From Deltaproteobacteria bacterium (GTDB lineage Bacteria; UBA10199; JACPAL01; JACOUP01): a DNA stretch of 14,673 nucleotides. The notes beneath the pieces were generated by a model. The model was not told the DNA's origin, did not search any database, and saw nothing but the letters and a program-made list of their open reading frames with translations. Both the position numbers and the translations under genes were made by a program. Location: positions 1-14,673 of the forward strand of contig JAUSKE010000099.1 of NCBI GenBank assembly GCA_030649435.1, read 5' to 3'. Shown here piece after piece: positions 7,278-14,097 of this stretch; position 1 is the first letter of the stretch, and each line of letters starts with the position of its first letter.

Positions 7278-8597
7278 TTAGCCAAAGATCCCCTGAAGCT
7301 GGGAAACCGATTCTTCCAGGTCTATTTTTTCATCGATCGGCTGTTTGAGAAAATTATTTACCTCTTCGATCTTCTCGATCGCATAGTCAACCCTTGGGTC
7401 GCTTCCCGATTCATAAGCACCAATTAAAATGAGGTCTCTTTCTTTTTCGTAGGCCGCCACAACTTCTTTCAACTTTCTGGCCGCCTCCAGTTGCTCCGGG
7501 GGAACAATGCTGCTCATCACACGACTGATCGACTCCGAAATATCGATGGCCGGGTACTGACCACGGTTCGCCAACTCACGGGAGAGGATAATATGCCCAT
7601 CGAGAATCGAACGGGTCTCATCCGCCACCGGCTCGTTCATATCGTCACCTGCCACAAGAACGGTATAAAACGCCGTGATGGAACCTTTATCCGAATTCCC
7701 GGAGCGTTCTAAGAGTTTAGGCAAGGTTGAGAAAACAGATGGTGTGTACCCTTGACGGGCCGGTGGCTCACCGACGGCAAGACCGATTTCCCTCAATGCA
7801 CGAGCAAAACGGGTCACAGAATCCATCATCAAAAAAACACTCTTTCCCTGGTCCCGAAAATATTCGGCAACGGCGGTCGCCACGTAAGCCGCCTTCGATC
7901 GCACGAGAGACGGCTGATCGGAGGTCGAAACAATGACAACTGAACGGGCAAGCCCCTCTTCACCAAGATCGTTTTCGAGAAAATCGCGCACCTCACGCCC
8001 CCGCTCTCCGATCAGGCCAATGACATTGATATCTGCTTTCGTATTTCGGGCGATCATCCCGATCAGCGTGCTTTTCCCGATACCCGCCGCCGCAAAGAGA
8101 CCAATCCTCTGCCCCTCACCGCAGGTGAGGACAGCATCAATCGCCTTGATCCCAAGTGACAGGGGCTCTGTGACTCGGCGTCTCTTTAAGGGGTCGGGGG
8201 GCTCCTGATAAACGGGGTACTCCGTATCGCAAACGAGAGGGCCTTTCGTCTCTTCATCCAAAGGATCACCGAGACCATTCAAGATCCGTCCGAGAAGCTG
8301 CGGCCCAACCTTGACGGTCAGAACATTACCGGTTGGCAAAACGGCACTTCCGGGGGCAATCCCCTCGAGATGCCCCAGCGGCATGAGCAAAACTTCATTT
8401 TCCTTGAATCCAACGACCTCCGCCTTGATCGCCTCTTTACCTCTTTGGGTCTCGATGAAACAGAGCTCACCCACCCGGACACCTGGAACAACGGCACGAG
8501 CGACAAGGCCAATCAACTCCGTCACCCGCCCCTTCACCTGGAATGAGGAGACTTGAGAGAGATCCTTATGAAATTTGCTAAAATCGATAACAGACAC
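7278..8597 (-). CDS. sctN: T3SS ATPase SctN (FliI/YscN family)
   Basis: This 439-residue RecA-fold ATPase is of normal family length. The Walker A motif AAAGIGKS lies at about 169-176, the catalytic-glutamate segment GERGREVRDF begins at 197, and Walker B VFLMMD at 244-249 is followed by 'SVTRFARALREIGLAVGEPP', the signature of FliI/SctN proteins. The hexamer unfolds and releases substrates from chaperones at the base of the apparatus. The start is GTG at 8597, supported by AAGGAG just upstream. It lies between sctL and sctO as in nearly all T3SS and flagellar operons. All catalytic residues expected by eye are present. Confidence 0.98.
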   Translation of the reverse strand: MSVIDFSKFHKDLSQVSSFQVKGRVTELIGLVARAVVPGVRVGELCFIETQRGKEAIKAEVVGFKENEVLLMPLGHLEGIAPGSAVLPTGNVLTVKVGPQLLGRILNGLGDPLDEETKGPLVCDTEYPVYQEPPDPLKRRRVTEPLSLGIKAIDAVLTCGEGQRIGLFAAAGIGKSTLIGMIARNTKADINVIGLIGERGREVRDFLENDLGEEGLARSVVIVSTSDQPSLVRSKAAYVATAVAEYFRDQGKSVFLMMDSVTRFARALREIGLAVGEPPARQGYTPSVFSTLPKLLERSGNSDKGSITAFYTVLVAGDDMNEPVADETRSILDGHIILSRELANRGQYPAIDISESISRVMSSIVPPEQLEAARKLKEVVAAYEKERDLILIGAYESGSDPRVDYAIEKIEEVNNFLKQPIDEKIDLEESVSQLQGIFG

Positions 8598-8617
8598 GGC
8601 ACTCCTTTTAAGGAGAC

Positions 8618-9301
8618 TTATAAACCGAGCGCCTTCTTGATGGCAGAGAGCTGATAGGGAAGTTGGGCATCAATCGTTCCCAGCTCGGAATCGACAACAC
8701 ATCCCCCTTCAGCAATGAGGGGATCCTCTCTGAAATTCAACGACTGGGTTCGATCAAGAAGACTCATCAGTTCCTTCTCCCTTTGTCTCAAAAACTTAAG
8801 ATCGCTCGGATGGACCCGGATGACAATCCGTTGCCCCACAATCTGAGAAACCGCCTGACGGGCCACATCCACGACGGCCCCCCGTTCGATTTCCCTCCCG
8901 AGGACCTTATGCACAATTGCGTTGACTAGTGTAACAATTTCTTCCTCAGACTGCGAGAGCATTTTTTCACGTTCGGCCTCGGCTTTGACCAAGGTTTCGG
9001 TCATCTGGGCCAACCCTTCTTGGACCCCCTCTTCAAAGCCCCTTTTCTTCTCCGATTCATAAGTCTGTTCGGCCTGAGCGAGGACCGCTTCAACCTGCCC
9101 CTTAATCCGCATCGCTTCAACTTTTGCCGTCGCAAGGATTTTCTCTCCCTGGGATTGGGATTCCAAAACTCCATTTTTCAGGACAGACCCGAATTGGAGA
9201 AGATCGTCCTTAAGGCTCGACGTCCCGCTGGCTTCAAGATCCACCGCCCCGACAAGACCTACTTCCCTACCGATCTCTCCATTCTTAATCACTTTGCTCA
9301 T
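8618..9301 (-). CDS. sctL: T3SS ATPase stator SctL (FliH/YscL family)
   Basis: The protein has 227 residues. A long Ala/Glu-rich helix at about 50-125 includes a Gly-spaced segment, 'RGFEEGVQEGLAQ', characteristic of FliH. A C-terminal domain has 'GQRIVIRVHPSDLKFLRQRE' and 'FREDPLIAEGGCVVDSELGT', hallmarks of the FliH/V-ATPase E-subunit family. It links the ATPase to the SctQ pods and regulates its activity. Its ATG overlaps the stop of the FliG-like gene (ATGA, 4 bases), and it lies 20 bases before sctN. Length and context are ordinary. Confidence 0.95.
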   Translation of the reverse strand: MSKVIKNGEIGREVGLVGAVDLEASGTSSLKDDLLQFGSVLKNGVLESQSQGEKILATAKVEAMRIKGQVEAVLAQAEQTYESEKKRGFEEGVQEGLAQMTETLVKAEAEREKMLSQSEEEIVTLVNAIVHKVLGREIERGAVVDVARQAVSQIVGQRIVIRVHPSDLKFLRQREKELMSLLDRTQSLNFREDPLIAEGGCVVDSELGTIDAQLPYQLSAIKKALGL

Positions 9302-10302
9302 ATCATTTCCTCCTTAAGGAATCTGGTGACTTCCATTTCGGATGAATTTTTCCAGTAACGTGACACAGTCCCCTTCTGAACCATCTGACGCAGTCGCGAG
9401 AGAATATGGTTTTGGTAATGAACCTTCTCTTCGGTTGCCCCGGCGGCTTGAGCCTCCTGAATAACCCTCTTTAAAAGATACCCTTTGCGGGGGGATAACT
9501 TCTGAATCAAGGCCTCACACCAGACGAACTCTTCTTTGGAAACAGCCATCGCAAAGACGGAAAAACCAACCTCCATAAAGAAATCCTCCGGCTCTGATGA
9601 TTCCAAGGGAAGGGACATAATCGCCAATTGAGCCTGGCGCCGGCTCTCCGCATCAACTGCCTTGCCTGTTCGGAGTCGTTCTTTCAGCTCTCTTGTCTCC
9701 TCGGCAGGCAATCGTGAAAGTAAAACAGCTAACGCCTTTGAAGAGCTCCCCTGAAAAAGTTTGCGACATTGTTCTAGACCAAGATCCCTAAAAAGAAGTT
9801 CGAGATCCTGACCTGAAACCGTCACTAGGTGTTGAAAAGAAAACCGTGCTTTTTTTTCTGGGATAAAAGAGGAAAACCGTTTTTCAACAAGATCCCGGAC
9901 TCTCTCCGCCAAACCATCAGGGATCAGCCTCTGGTCCATTTTTAAGAGAGCTTCTTTGACCTCAGGTGTTACATGATCGAGAAGATACCGAGCCTTGTCT
10001 CCAGGCAAATACCGACAAACGAGGCCCAAAAACCGAGGGGACTCTCCCTTAAGTTTCTCAAGGATCCAACCAGGGTGAATTTCTTTAAGAAACGAAGTCG
10101 ACTTTTTGGGATGCAAAAGAGTTTTCTCTCTCAAAATCTGATCCATCCGAACCGGATTGCCAGAACGAAGCCAGCCCTGAACTTCCCCGGCCACGAGAGA
10201 GCGGGACTTTTCAGACAGAAAGTTGAAAAGATCGACCGCCTTTTCCCCTTCCTTCTGGTAGGCCAAACAGGCCAAGTATAATTGTGATTCTGAGAGCGAC
10301 AT
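9298..10302 (-). CDS. FliG-like protein in the SctK position (sorting-platform adaptor candidate)
   Basis: The protein has 334 residues with no membrane segment. Residues about 155-225 read 'FSFQHLVTVSGQDLELLFRD' and continue through 'ALAVLLSRLPAEETRELKER' to 'RTGKAVDAESRRQAQLAI'. This follows the FliG middle/C-terminal pattern of a domain entering with F-x-F-x-x-L and ending in G-x-V-x-x-x-x-x-x-A-Q-x-x-I. An earlier stretch at 94-140 ('LVCRYLPGDKARYLLDHVTP') resembles a second ARM-like repeat. The C-terminus does not look like the FliG torque domain with its charged helix. The gene is immediately upstream of sctL, where fliG lies in flagellar operons and sctK in many T3SS, so it probably links SctQ pods to the ring. 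The ATG follows GAGGAAATA. SctK proteins are very divergent, so the name is positional. Confidence 0.7.
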   Translation of the reverse strand: MSLSESQLYLACLAYQKEGEKAVDLFNFLSEKSRSLVAGEVQGWLRSGNPVRMDQILREKTLLHPKKSTSFLKEIHPGWILEKLKGESPRFLGLVCRYLPGDKARYLLDHVTPEVKEALLKMDQRLIPDGLAERVRDLVEKRFSSFIPEKKARFSFQHLVTVSGQDLELLFRDLGLEQCRKLFQGSSSKALAVLLSRLPAEETRELKERLRTGKAVDAESRRQAQLAIMSLPLESSEPEDFFMEVGFSVFAMAVSKEEFVWCEALIQKLSPRKGYLLKRVIQEAQAAGATEEKVHYQNHILSRLRQMVQKGTVSRYWKNSSEMEVTRFLKEEMI

Positions 10303-10316
10303 TATTTCCTCTTAGT

Positions 10317-10829
10317 TTAACCCTGAAAGTTCGTGTTCCAGATTGTTCGGTGAGCATTGTTCACCTGTTCAAAAACCTTGCTCGCCAATTCCATCTCCTG
10401 AGCAATTTGATAAACACCAGCCTGCATGGCCAGAAGCTCTGGCGGTGAAAAATGACGTCCCGAAAGAGCCACTTCCATAATCCCATCCATCTGGAGCTGT
10501 CCCCGGTTCACGTCAGACAGGATATCCGCTATCTTATCTTTAGTTTCAATCTTGTGATCCGTAAACCCCTTGGGATCAACCTGAACATCTGTAGCCGCGG
10601 CTGATTTGATTGTTGGGATCGTTTCTTGACCAATTCCCAAACTCTGGATCAGTTCCGGTGAAATCTTCTGGTTGGCCTCTAACACCTGGGAGAAAAGGAG
10701 GACATCTTTCCCAGACGGGCTACCAGCGGTCTCGGAAGACTTGGGTAAATCACCCTTGGGCATTGTCTTATCAAGGACTTCACTCAAGCCTTGAGTCGCA
10801 ACACTCGTTGTTTTATCGAGACCTTCCAT
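10317..10829 (-). CDS. sctI: T3SS inner rod protein SctI (YscI/HrpB family)
   Basis: The protein has 170 residues. The C-terminal 60 residues read 'FSPPELLAMQAGVYQIAQEM', 'ELASKVFEQVNNAHRTIWN', which is the conserved YscI/HrpB inner-rod helix pair. SctI links the export gate to the needle inside the basal body and is itself exported. The first 100 or so residues are Ser/Thr-rich and longer than in most rod proteins. Residues 23-31 (MPKGDLPKS) are encoded by a palindromic repeat unit also found in the sigma gene and before sctJ. The ATG directly abuts the sigma-factor stop (TAAATG), with AAGGG in the upstream gene as its likely ribosome-binding site. Confidence 0.85.
   Translation of the reverse strand: MEGLDKTTSVATQGLSEVLDKTMPKGDLPKSSETAGSPSGKDVLLFSQVLEANQKISPELIQSLGIGQETIPTIKSAAATDVQVDPKGFTDHKIETKDKIADILSDVNRGQLQMDGIMEVALSGRHFSPPELLAMQAGVYQIAQEMELASKVFEQVNNAHRTIWNTNFQG
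10740..10760. repeat. 15-nt palindromic repeat, copy inside sctI
   Basis: The minus strand carries one full unit, AAGGGTGATTTACCC, flanked by CCC and AAG, so that GGGT pairs with ACCC. It is translated in frame as Pro-Lys-Gly-Asp-Leu-Pro-Lys-Ser near the SctI N-terminus. Related units occur at 10884-10916 and 13645-13667. Confidence 0.7.
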
Positions 10830-11687
10830 TTAACCCTTCCCCCCTTGAGCCATTCTAGATAAAACCTCATCCGCTAAACCACTCTTGGGTAAGTCACCCT
10901 TGGGTGAATCACCCTTGGCGGATGGTGTTTTCTTATCCGTTCGAAGTTTCAGATTAATCCTGCGGTACAGGAGTTCCAAGGCACGTGCATGAAGACGGGA
11001 GGTCCATGACTTTGAGAGCCCGATCTTCTCGCCTGATTCCTTTAAAGTCTTGTTTTGAAAATAATACATCTTGATCAAACGCCGCTCCTTTTCCGGCAGA
11101 GACTCAATCGCTTCCTTCATATGTCTCTTAACCTGTTGGAACTCAGCGCTCTGTTCAATGTCTTGCGCCTTCTTATCCTCGATATCCATGTCTTCCGAGG
11201 CATCGAGCGAGATCACGTAGATAGAGGCGAGAGAATTGATCGTCTCGTACATCTCACCGACCTCTTCTTCGGGAAGCGGCTTACCACCGGCGGCAACTTT
11301 CTCCGTCATGTACTGGAGGTATTCGTTAGAGGCCTGTTCAAACTTGATTTTGGCGTAAAGAGAACGGGGGATCCACCCGCTTTTTCGCAAACCGTCATAG
11401 ATGGCCCCTTTAATCCGGTAATAGGCAAAGGTCTTAAAATCAACATTCAAGGAGGGATCAAAACGCTTGGCCGCCTCGAGAAGACCGAGCCGCGCATTAC
11501 ACATGACATCTTCAAAATCGACCGAGGAAGAGAGAGTCTTGATCACACGCCCAGCAATAAAAGAGGCGTAAGGAAGATACTGCTCGATCAACTGGTCCCG
11601 CGTCTCCAAATCCTTTTGCTCCTTCTTAGAGAGAGGCCTCACATCCGCCCCTTTCTTTTCCGTAGCCGTCTCAGATTTTTGGATCAT
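10830..11687 (-). CDS. FliA/WhiG-type (sigma-28 family) RNA polymerase sigma factor
   Basis: The protein has 285 residues. Region 2 is at about 30-108 ('YLPYASFIAGRVIKTL', 'VDFEDVMCNARLGLLEAAKR', 'DFKTFAYYRIKGAIYDGLRK' then 'SGWIPRS'), closely following the FliA pattern. Region 3 is about 110-160. Region 4 is about 190-245, with a helix-turn-helix 'KTLKESGEKIGLSKSWTSRL'. There is no region 1.1, as in FliA. The ATG at 11687 is chosen because an ideal AGGAGG lies 6 bases upstream; the longer frame to 11738 has no Shine-Dalgarno. The tail (256-285) contains KGDSPKGDLPK, encoded by an intruding palindromic repeat, probably outside the functional domains. It likely directs transcription of T3SS genes, by analogy with FliA control of late flagellar genes. 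No obvious FlgM-type anti-sigma factor is seen nearby. Confidence 0.93.
   Translation of the reverse strand: MIQKSETATEKKGADVRPLSKKEQKDLETRDQLIEQYLPYASFIAGRVIKTLSSSVDFEDVMCNARLGLLEAAKRFDPSLNVDFKTFAYYRIKGAIYDGLRKSGWIPRSLYAKIKFEQASNEYLQYMTEKVAAGGKPLPEEEVGEMYETINSLASIYVISLDASEDMDIEDKKAQDIEQSAEFQQVKRHMKEAIESLPEKERRLIKMYYFQNKTLKESGEKIGLSKSWTSRLHARALELLYRRINLKLRTDKKTPSAKGDSPKGDLPKSGLADEVLSRMAQGGKG
10884..10916. repeat. 15-nt palindromic repeat, two tandem units inside the sigma-factor gene
   Basis: On the minus strand two adjoining units, AAGGGTGATTCACCC and AAGGGTGACTTACCC, are followed by AAG. Each unit is a hairpin-forming near-palindrome (GGGTGA pairing with TCACCC). They are read in frame as KGDSPKGDLPK in the C-terminal tail of the sigma factor, about 30 residues before the stop, where an insertion is tolerable. 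Confidence 0.75.
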
Positions 11688-11849
11688 ATTCTCCCTCCTA
11701 GCAGATGATATTGCAGAATTCATGCCAAGACTGGGCATCCCAAAAAACGAATAACTAACTATTATTATTAACTATTTTATGAGCCGATTGGCCCTTTTTG
11801 GGAACCGAGGTGTGAAGAGACGACTCTTTTGGGGTCTGGACTCCCTACC
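11688..11849 (-). promoter_or_regulatory. Spacer upstream of the sigma-factor operon with an AT-rich core
   Basis: This 162-base spacer lies between the small-protein gene that stops at 11850 and the sigma-factor start. Positions 11750-11780 are strongly AT-rich (TTAATAATAATAGTTAGTTA on the minus strand), like the island at 520-600. It is the best place for a promoter driving the sigma factor and the sct genes downstream. I could not fit a convincing -35/-10 pair or a sigma-54 site. A short hairpin (AAGAG-TCGT-CTCTT) occurs just after the upstream stop but lacks a U-tract, so a terminator is not supported. Confidence 0.4.
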
Positions 11850-12185
11850 CTATATTGAAAGCCCCCCCTCTTCGAGGGTACGGGCGACAAAGGCGGCGCT
11901 TGCGAGTTGGTTAGCCATCCGGTCCAATCCTGGTGCTTCTCCTGCCGAGGCGGCTTGCATGAACTCCGCCTCATCCTGGAGAAATTTCAAAAACTCCGGA
12001 TCTCTTGAAGCAATTTGGATCACACCACCACTGCCCCTCTCCTGAAGGGTCCGCAACTTCGCAGCGGCATCAGCACCATCCACTGGGGCACTGGGTGATG
12101 GACTACCAACGACGGAAGAAGGTTGAGGTGTTCCGTAAACCCTTCCTCCCTCAATGACGGTAAATCCAGGATTGGGGATCCTCAT
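11850..12185 (-). CDS. Unrecognised small protein, T3SS-associated
   Basis: The protein has 111 residues and I do not recognise it. Residues 1-38 are rich in Gly, Pro and Ser ('YGTPQPSSVVGSPSPSAPVD'). Residues about 40-111 are probably helical, with 'FLKFLQDEAEFMQAASAGEA' and 'LDRMANQLASAAFVARTLEE'. No signal peptide or membrane segment is seen. The ATG overlaps the stop of the upstream gene by 4 bases (ATGA), so the two are almost certainly co-translated and may act together. The location between sctJ and the sigma factor suggests a secreted component, chaperone or regulator; an anti-sigma role was considered but no FlgM motif is visible. Confidence 0.75.
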   Translation of the reverse strand: MRIPNPGFTVIEGGRVYGTPQPSSVVGSPSPSAPVDGADAAAKLRTLQERGSGGVIQIASRDPEFLKFLQDEAEFMQAASAGEAPGLDRMANQLASAAFVARTLEEGGLSI

Positions 12186-12634
12186 CGGCTCCTCCCATCA
12201 GGGTTTTGGGCCATCACATTCATCGTTTCCTGCTTGAGGTTTAGAACAGACATCGCCTCGGTGTCAACAGCACCAGCGACTGGGGCTTGAACGCCACCCG
12301 CCGGTCGGGCGATATAACCAGAGCCACTGTAACCAGCCGGAGAAAAACCAGGGTAGACCGGGGCCATCGGCTGAGGGGGGTTATTTTGCAATACCTGTTT
12401 CTCCATATGTTTTTGCTGGGCATGGGCCCCCATCGTATACATCCCGGCCCCTGCAAAACCGGCAATGGCCGCGGGGGGGAAGAAAGGAGCTGCCGCAAAA
12501 CCAACAGGACTCGCAATCGCCCCTAGCCCACGAAAGAAACTACCAAAGAACCCTTTTCGAGGAGGAGGGGGAGAAAGATCATACACCTTGGATTCAAATT
12601 TGACTCGATTCGGGTCAACACCATTAAAGTTCAT
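12182..12634 (-). CDS. Unrecognised protein with a Gly/Ala/Pro-rich hydrophobic segment
   Basis: The protein has 150 residues and I do not recognise the family. After a polar N-terminus and a PPPPRKG motif, residues about 29-70 are strongly hydrophobic and rich in Gly, Ala and Phe ('FFGSFFRGLGAIASPVGFAA', 'FFPPAAIAGFAGAGMYTMGA'), forming two apolar stretches split by PFFPP. A Pro/Tyr/Gly-rich linker follows, then a short helical C-terminus ('AMSVLNLKQETMNVMAQN'). There is no N-terminal signal peptide. The layout could suit a T3SS-exported, membrane-inserting or hydrophobic structural protein, but that is inference. The gene starts 34 bases after the sctJ stop, with AGGG close to the ATG, and is translationally coupled to the next gene. 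A GACGATAA element lies just upstream. Confidence 0.75.
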   Translation of the reverse strand: MNFNGVDPNRVKFESKVYDLSPPPPRKGFFGSFFRGLGAIASPVGFAAAPFFPPAAIAGFAGAGMYTMGAHAQQKHMEKQVLQNNPPQPMAPVYPGFSPAGYSGSGYIARPAGGVQAPVAGAVDTEAMSVLNLKQETMNVMAQNPDGRSR

Positions 12635-12652
12635 AGAGCCCTCACAAACCTA

Positions 12653-12660
12653 TTATCGTC
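12653..12660 (-). promoter_or_regulatory. Possible sigma-28-like -10 element after sctJ
   Basis: The minus strand reads GACGATAA, 7 of 8 matches to the sigma-28 -10 consensus GCCGATAA, in the 34-base spacer before the ATG at 12634. Upstream CGAAACT resembles the -35 core CTAAAGT, but the spacing is about 2 bases too long. It could give the two small-protein genes a private promoter recognised by the cluster's FliA-like sigma factor. Chance is not excluded. Confidence 0.3.
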
Positions 12661-12668
12661 TCAAACAC

Positions 12669-13622
12669 CTACCCTAGTTTCGCCGCCTGTCGACTGTTTG
12701 ACGCCACCTTCTGCCCACCCCCACTTCCTCCAGGCAGAAATCCTTGTCCCTCTCTCCCTGAGGTAAGAGGAACAGCCGTCACTGCAGCACTTTGAGCCTT
12801 CTGTTTAAACCGATTCACCCTAACCACGTTCACAATCAAGGCGAGCGAAAGAATCATCAGCCCTGAAAGCGCCATCAAGGCATAAACCTTGAACCTGGCT
12901 GCAGAAGGACTATCCATTTTTAAACCAGCGATACTGGCCCAGCCCCCTTCAGTAACTGCTTCCGAGGGCATCGTTAGTCCTTGCTTCGACGGTCCACCCA
13001 GCCAACCAGCAGCCATAGCCGCTTCCGGTGATGGGGCCCGACTGATAATGACCGTCACATCATTCGGGTTCATGTTAGGGATCGCATTCGCCACAAAACG
13101 TTGGATCTTCTCCTCTGTAAAAGCTGGCCCATGATCGTCCGGCTGGGTTCTCACAATCACCGAGGCGGTCGGTTTCTTTTTATCCGTCTCGAGGAGTGAA
13201 AACTCGTTTTCAGTAGGGAGATTCAAAACAACATCGGAATCAACAACACCCGGAACCTTGCGCAGCGAATTGATAATCTCCCCTTTCAGGGCCAGGAGGA
13301 AACGGGCCTTCTGCTCATCCGGCGTCGGCACTAATCCTTTTTCCTTATAAACTCCTGAAAGGCCCAGCTCCCGACGACGAGGGAAATTGTTTTGAACCAG
13401 GAGCCTTCTTGCCTCGGCTACCGTTGTGCCGGGAACCGTAATCTTCCAGCTCACATCCTGACCTGAAACCTCTTTTTCTTTTTTGGCGCTGATACCGTTT
13501 TTTTGAAGCAAAACGAGGATCTCATCGGCATCAATCTCGTCGAGATTATGGTGGAGGTCAACCTCTCCACAACCGGTCAGGAGAACCAGAATCAAACCAC
13601 CGATGAGAAATAGACGTTGCAT
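12669..13622 (-). CDS. sctJ: T3SS inner-membrane ring lipoprotein SctJ (YscJ/MxiJ family)
   Basis: The protein is 317 residues when started at the ATG at 13622, which gives a lipoprotein signal peptide 'MQRLFLIGGLILVLLTGC' with the lipobox Cys at 18. A longer frame to 13745 only adds residues overlapping the upstream gene and a repeat. The SctJ pattern follows: 'IDADEILVLLQKNGISAKKE', 'TVAEARRLLVQNNFPRR', 'GEIINSLRKVPGVVDSDVVL', with ring-building motif 2 at about 170-194. One transmembrane helix lies at about 246-268, followed by a 50-residue Gly-rich cytoplasmic tail. The lipobox and single C-terminal helix mark a non-flagellar SctJ; flagellar FliF is about twice as long, with two membrane helices. 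The tail and the 195-240 linker are longer than usual. Confidence 0.95.
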   Translation of the reverse strand: MQRLFLIGGLILVLLTGCGEVDLHHNLDEIDADEILVLLQKNGISAKKEKEVSGQDVSWKITVPGTTVAEARRLLVQNNFPRRRELGLSGVYKEKGLVPTPDEQKARFLLALKGEIINSLRKVPGVVDSDVVLNLPTENEFSLLETDKKKPTASVIVRTQPDDHGPAFTEEKIQRFVANAIPNMNPNDVTVIISRAPSPEAAMAAGWLGGPSKQGLTMPSEAVTEGGWASIAGLKMDSPSAARFKVYALMALSGLMILSLALIVNVVRVNRFKQKAQSAAVTAVPLTSGREGQGFLPGGSGGGQKVASNSRQAAKLG

Positions 13623-13644
13623 AAGAAACCATCTTTCAAAACGA

Positions 13645-13667
13645 TCCCCCTTGGGTGAACCACCCTT
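13645..13667. repeat. 15-nt palindromic repeat between the TPR gene and sctJ
   Basis: On the minus strand a unit AAGGGTGGTTCACCC is followed by a partial unit AAGGGGGAT. The stem GGGTG/CACCC is perfect. This copy is not translated from the chosen sctJ start; it overlaps the stop codon of the TPR gene and sits 23 bases before the sctJ ATG, where a hairpin in the mRNA could affect coupling of the two genes. Confidence 0.65.
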
Positions 13668-14094
13668 ATAGGCTGCGTGGCATCGCCTCCGGTTTGAAGG
13701 AGGGCTGAAAACCTTTTTCAATCGCCTCCAAAAGGGCATGCGCAAAACCCCCTGATTTCCCCTCAGGATCTAAACTCGTCGCCTTTTTCAACTCTTGGAT
13801 CGCCTCTTCCTTTTGCCCCTTAAAAAAGAGCACCTCTCCCATAAACGAGTGGGCAAAGGGGCTATCCTTTTTAAGACCGAGCGCCTTCTTGTAACATTGG
13901 ATCGCCTGATCAAATTTTCCCTGAGCGAATGAGACGCTCCCCATGGCGACCCACGGGACATCACTCTCTGGGGCCAAAATTGAGACCCCTTCAAAAACCT
14001 CCTTCGCCTCGGCAAACCGGCCCATCCCGAGATAGATGTAGCCCGTCTCCATCATCACCACCAAATCGTCTCTTTCGATAGGAACCATAAACAT
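13666..14094 (-). CDS. TPR protein, probable T3SS chaperone (SctG-like by position)
   Basis: The 142-residue protein is built of about three TPR units: 'METGYIYLGMGRFAEAKEVF', 'VAMGSVSFAQGKFDQAIQCY' and 'HSFMGEVLFFKGQKEEAIQE', each with the spacing of small and aromatic TPR residues and each followed by a Pro-containing turn. Small TPR proteins beside needle or translocator genes are usually chaperones (YscG/PscG for the needle, LcrH/SicA for translocators); here the needle-like gene is directly upstream. The start is the ATG at 14094 or the ATG two codons on. A REP-like hairpin ends 3 bases before the first ATG, leaving no Shine-Dalgarno. An alternative start at Met14/Met15 (about 14055) would truncate the first TPR. 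Confidence 0.85.
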   Translation of the reverse strand: MFMVPIERDDLVVMMETGYIYLGMGRFAEAKEVFEGVSILAPESDVPWVAMGSVSFAQGKFDQAIQCYKKALGLKKDSPFAHSFMGEVLFFKGQKEEAIQELKKATSLDPEGKSGGFAHALLEAIEKGFQPSFKPEAMPRSL

Positions 14095-14097
14095 AAG

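Noticed and set aside
2376..10302. Interpretation of the whole cluster as an ordinary flagellar operon
   Set aside because: The ring protein is a short lipoprotein with one C-terminal helix (SctJ, not FliF), a YscI-type rod gene is present, and no hook, filament or motor gene is seen in the window.
11055..11708. A 217-codon open frame on the plus strand, antisense to the sigma-factor gene
   Set aside because: The opposite strand encodes an unmistakable FliA-family sigma factor, and the antisense translation shows no family motif and no plausible neighbour.
11688..11738. Longer sigma-factor start at 11738
   Set aside because: It has no Shine-Dalgarno, whereas the ATG at 11687 has AGGAGG six bases upstream.
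11850..12185. FlgM-type anti-sigma factor encoded before the sigma gene
   Set aside because: The size and position fit, but I see no FlgM-like C-terminal helix pattern; the claim would rest on location only.
13623..13745. N-terminal extension of SctJ to an upstream ATG
   Set aside because: It would bury the lipoprotein signal peptide behind 41 residues that overlap the TPR gene and the palindromic repeat.
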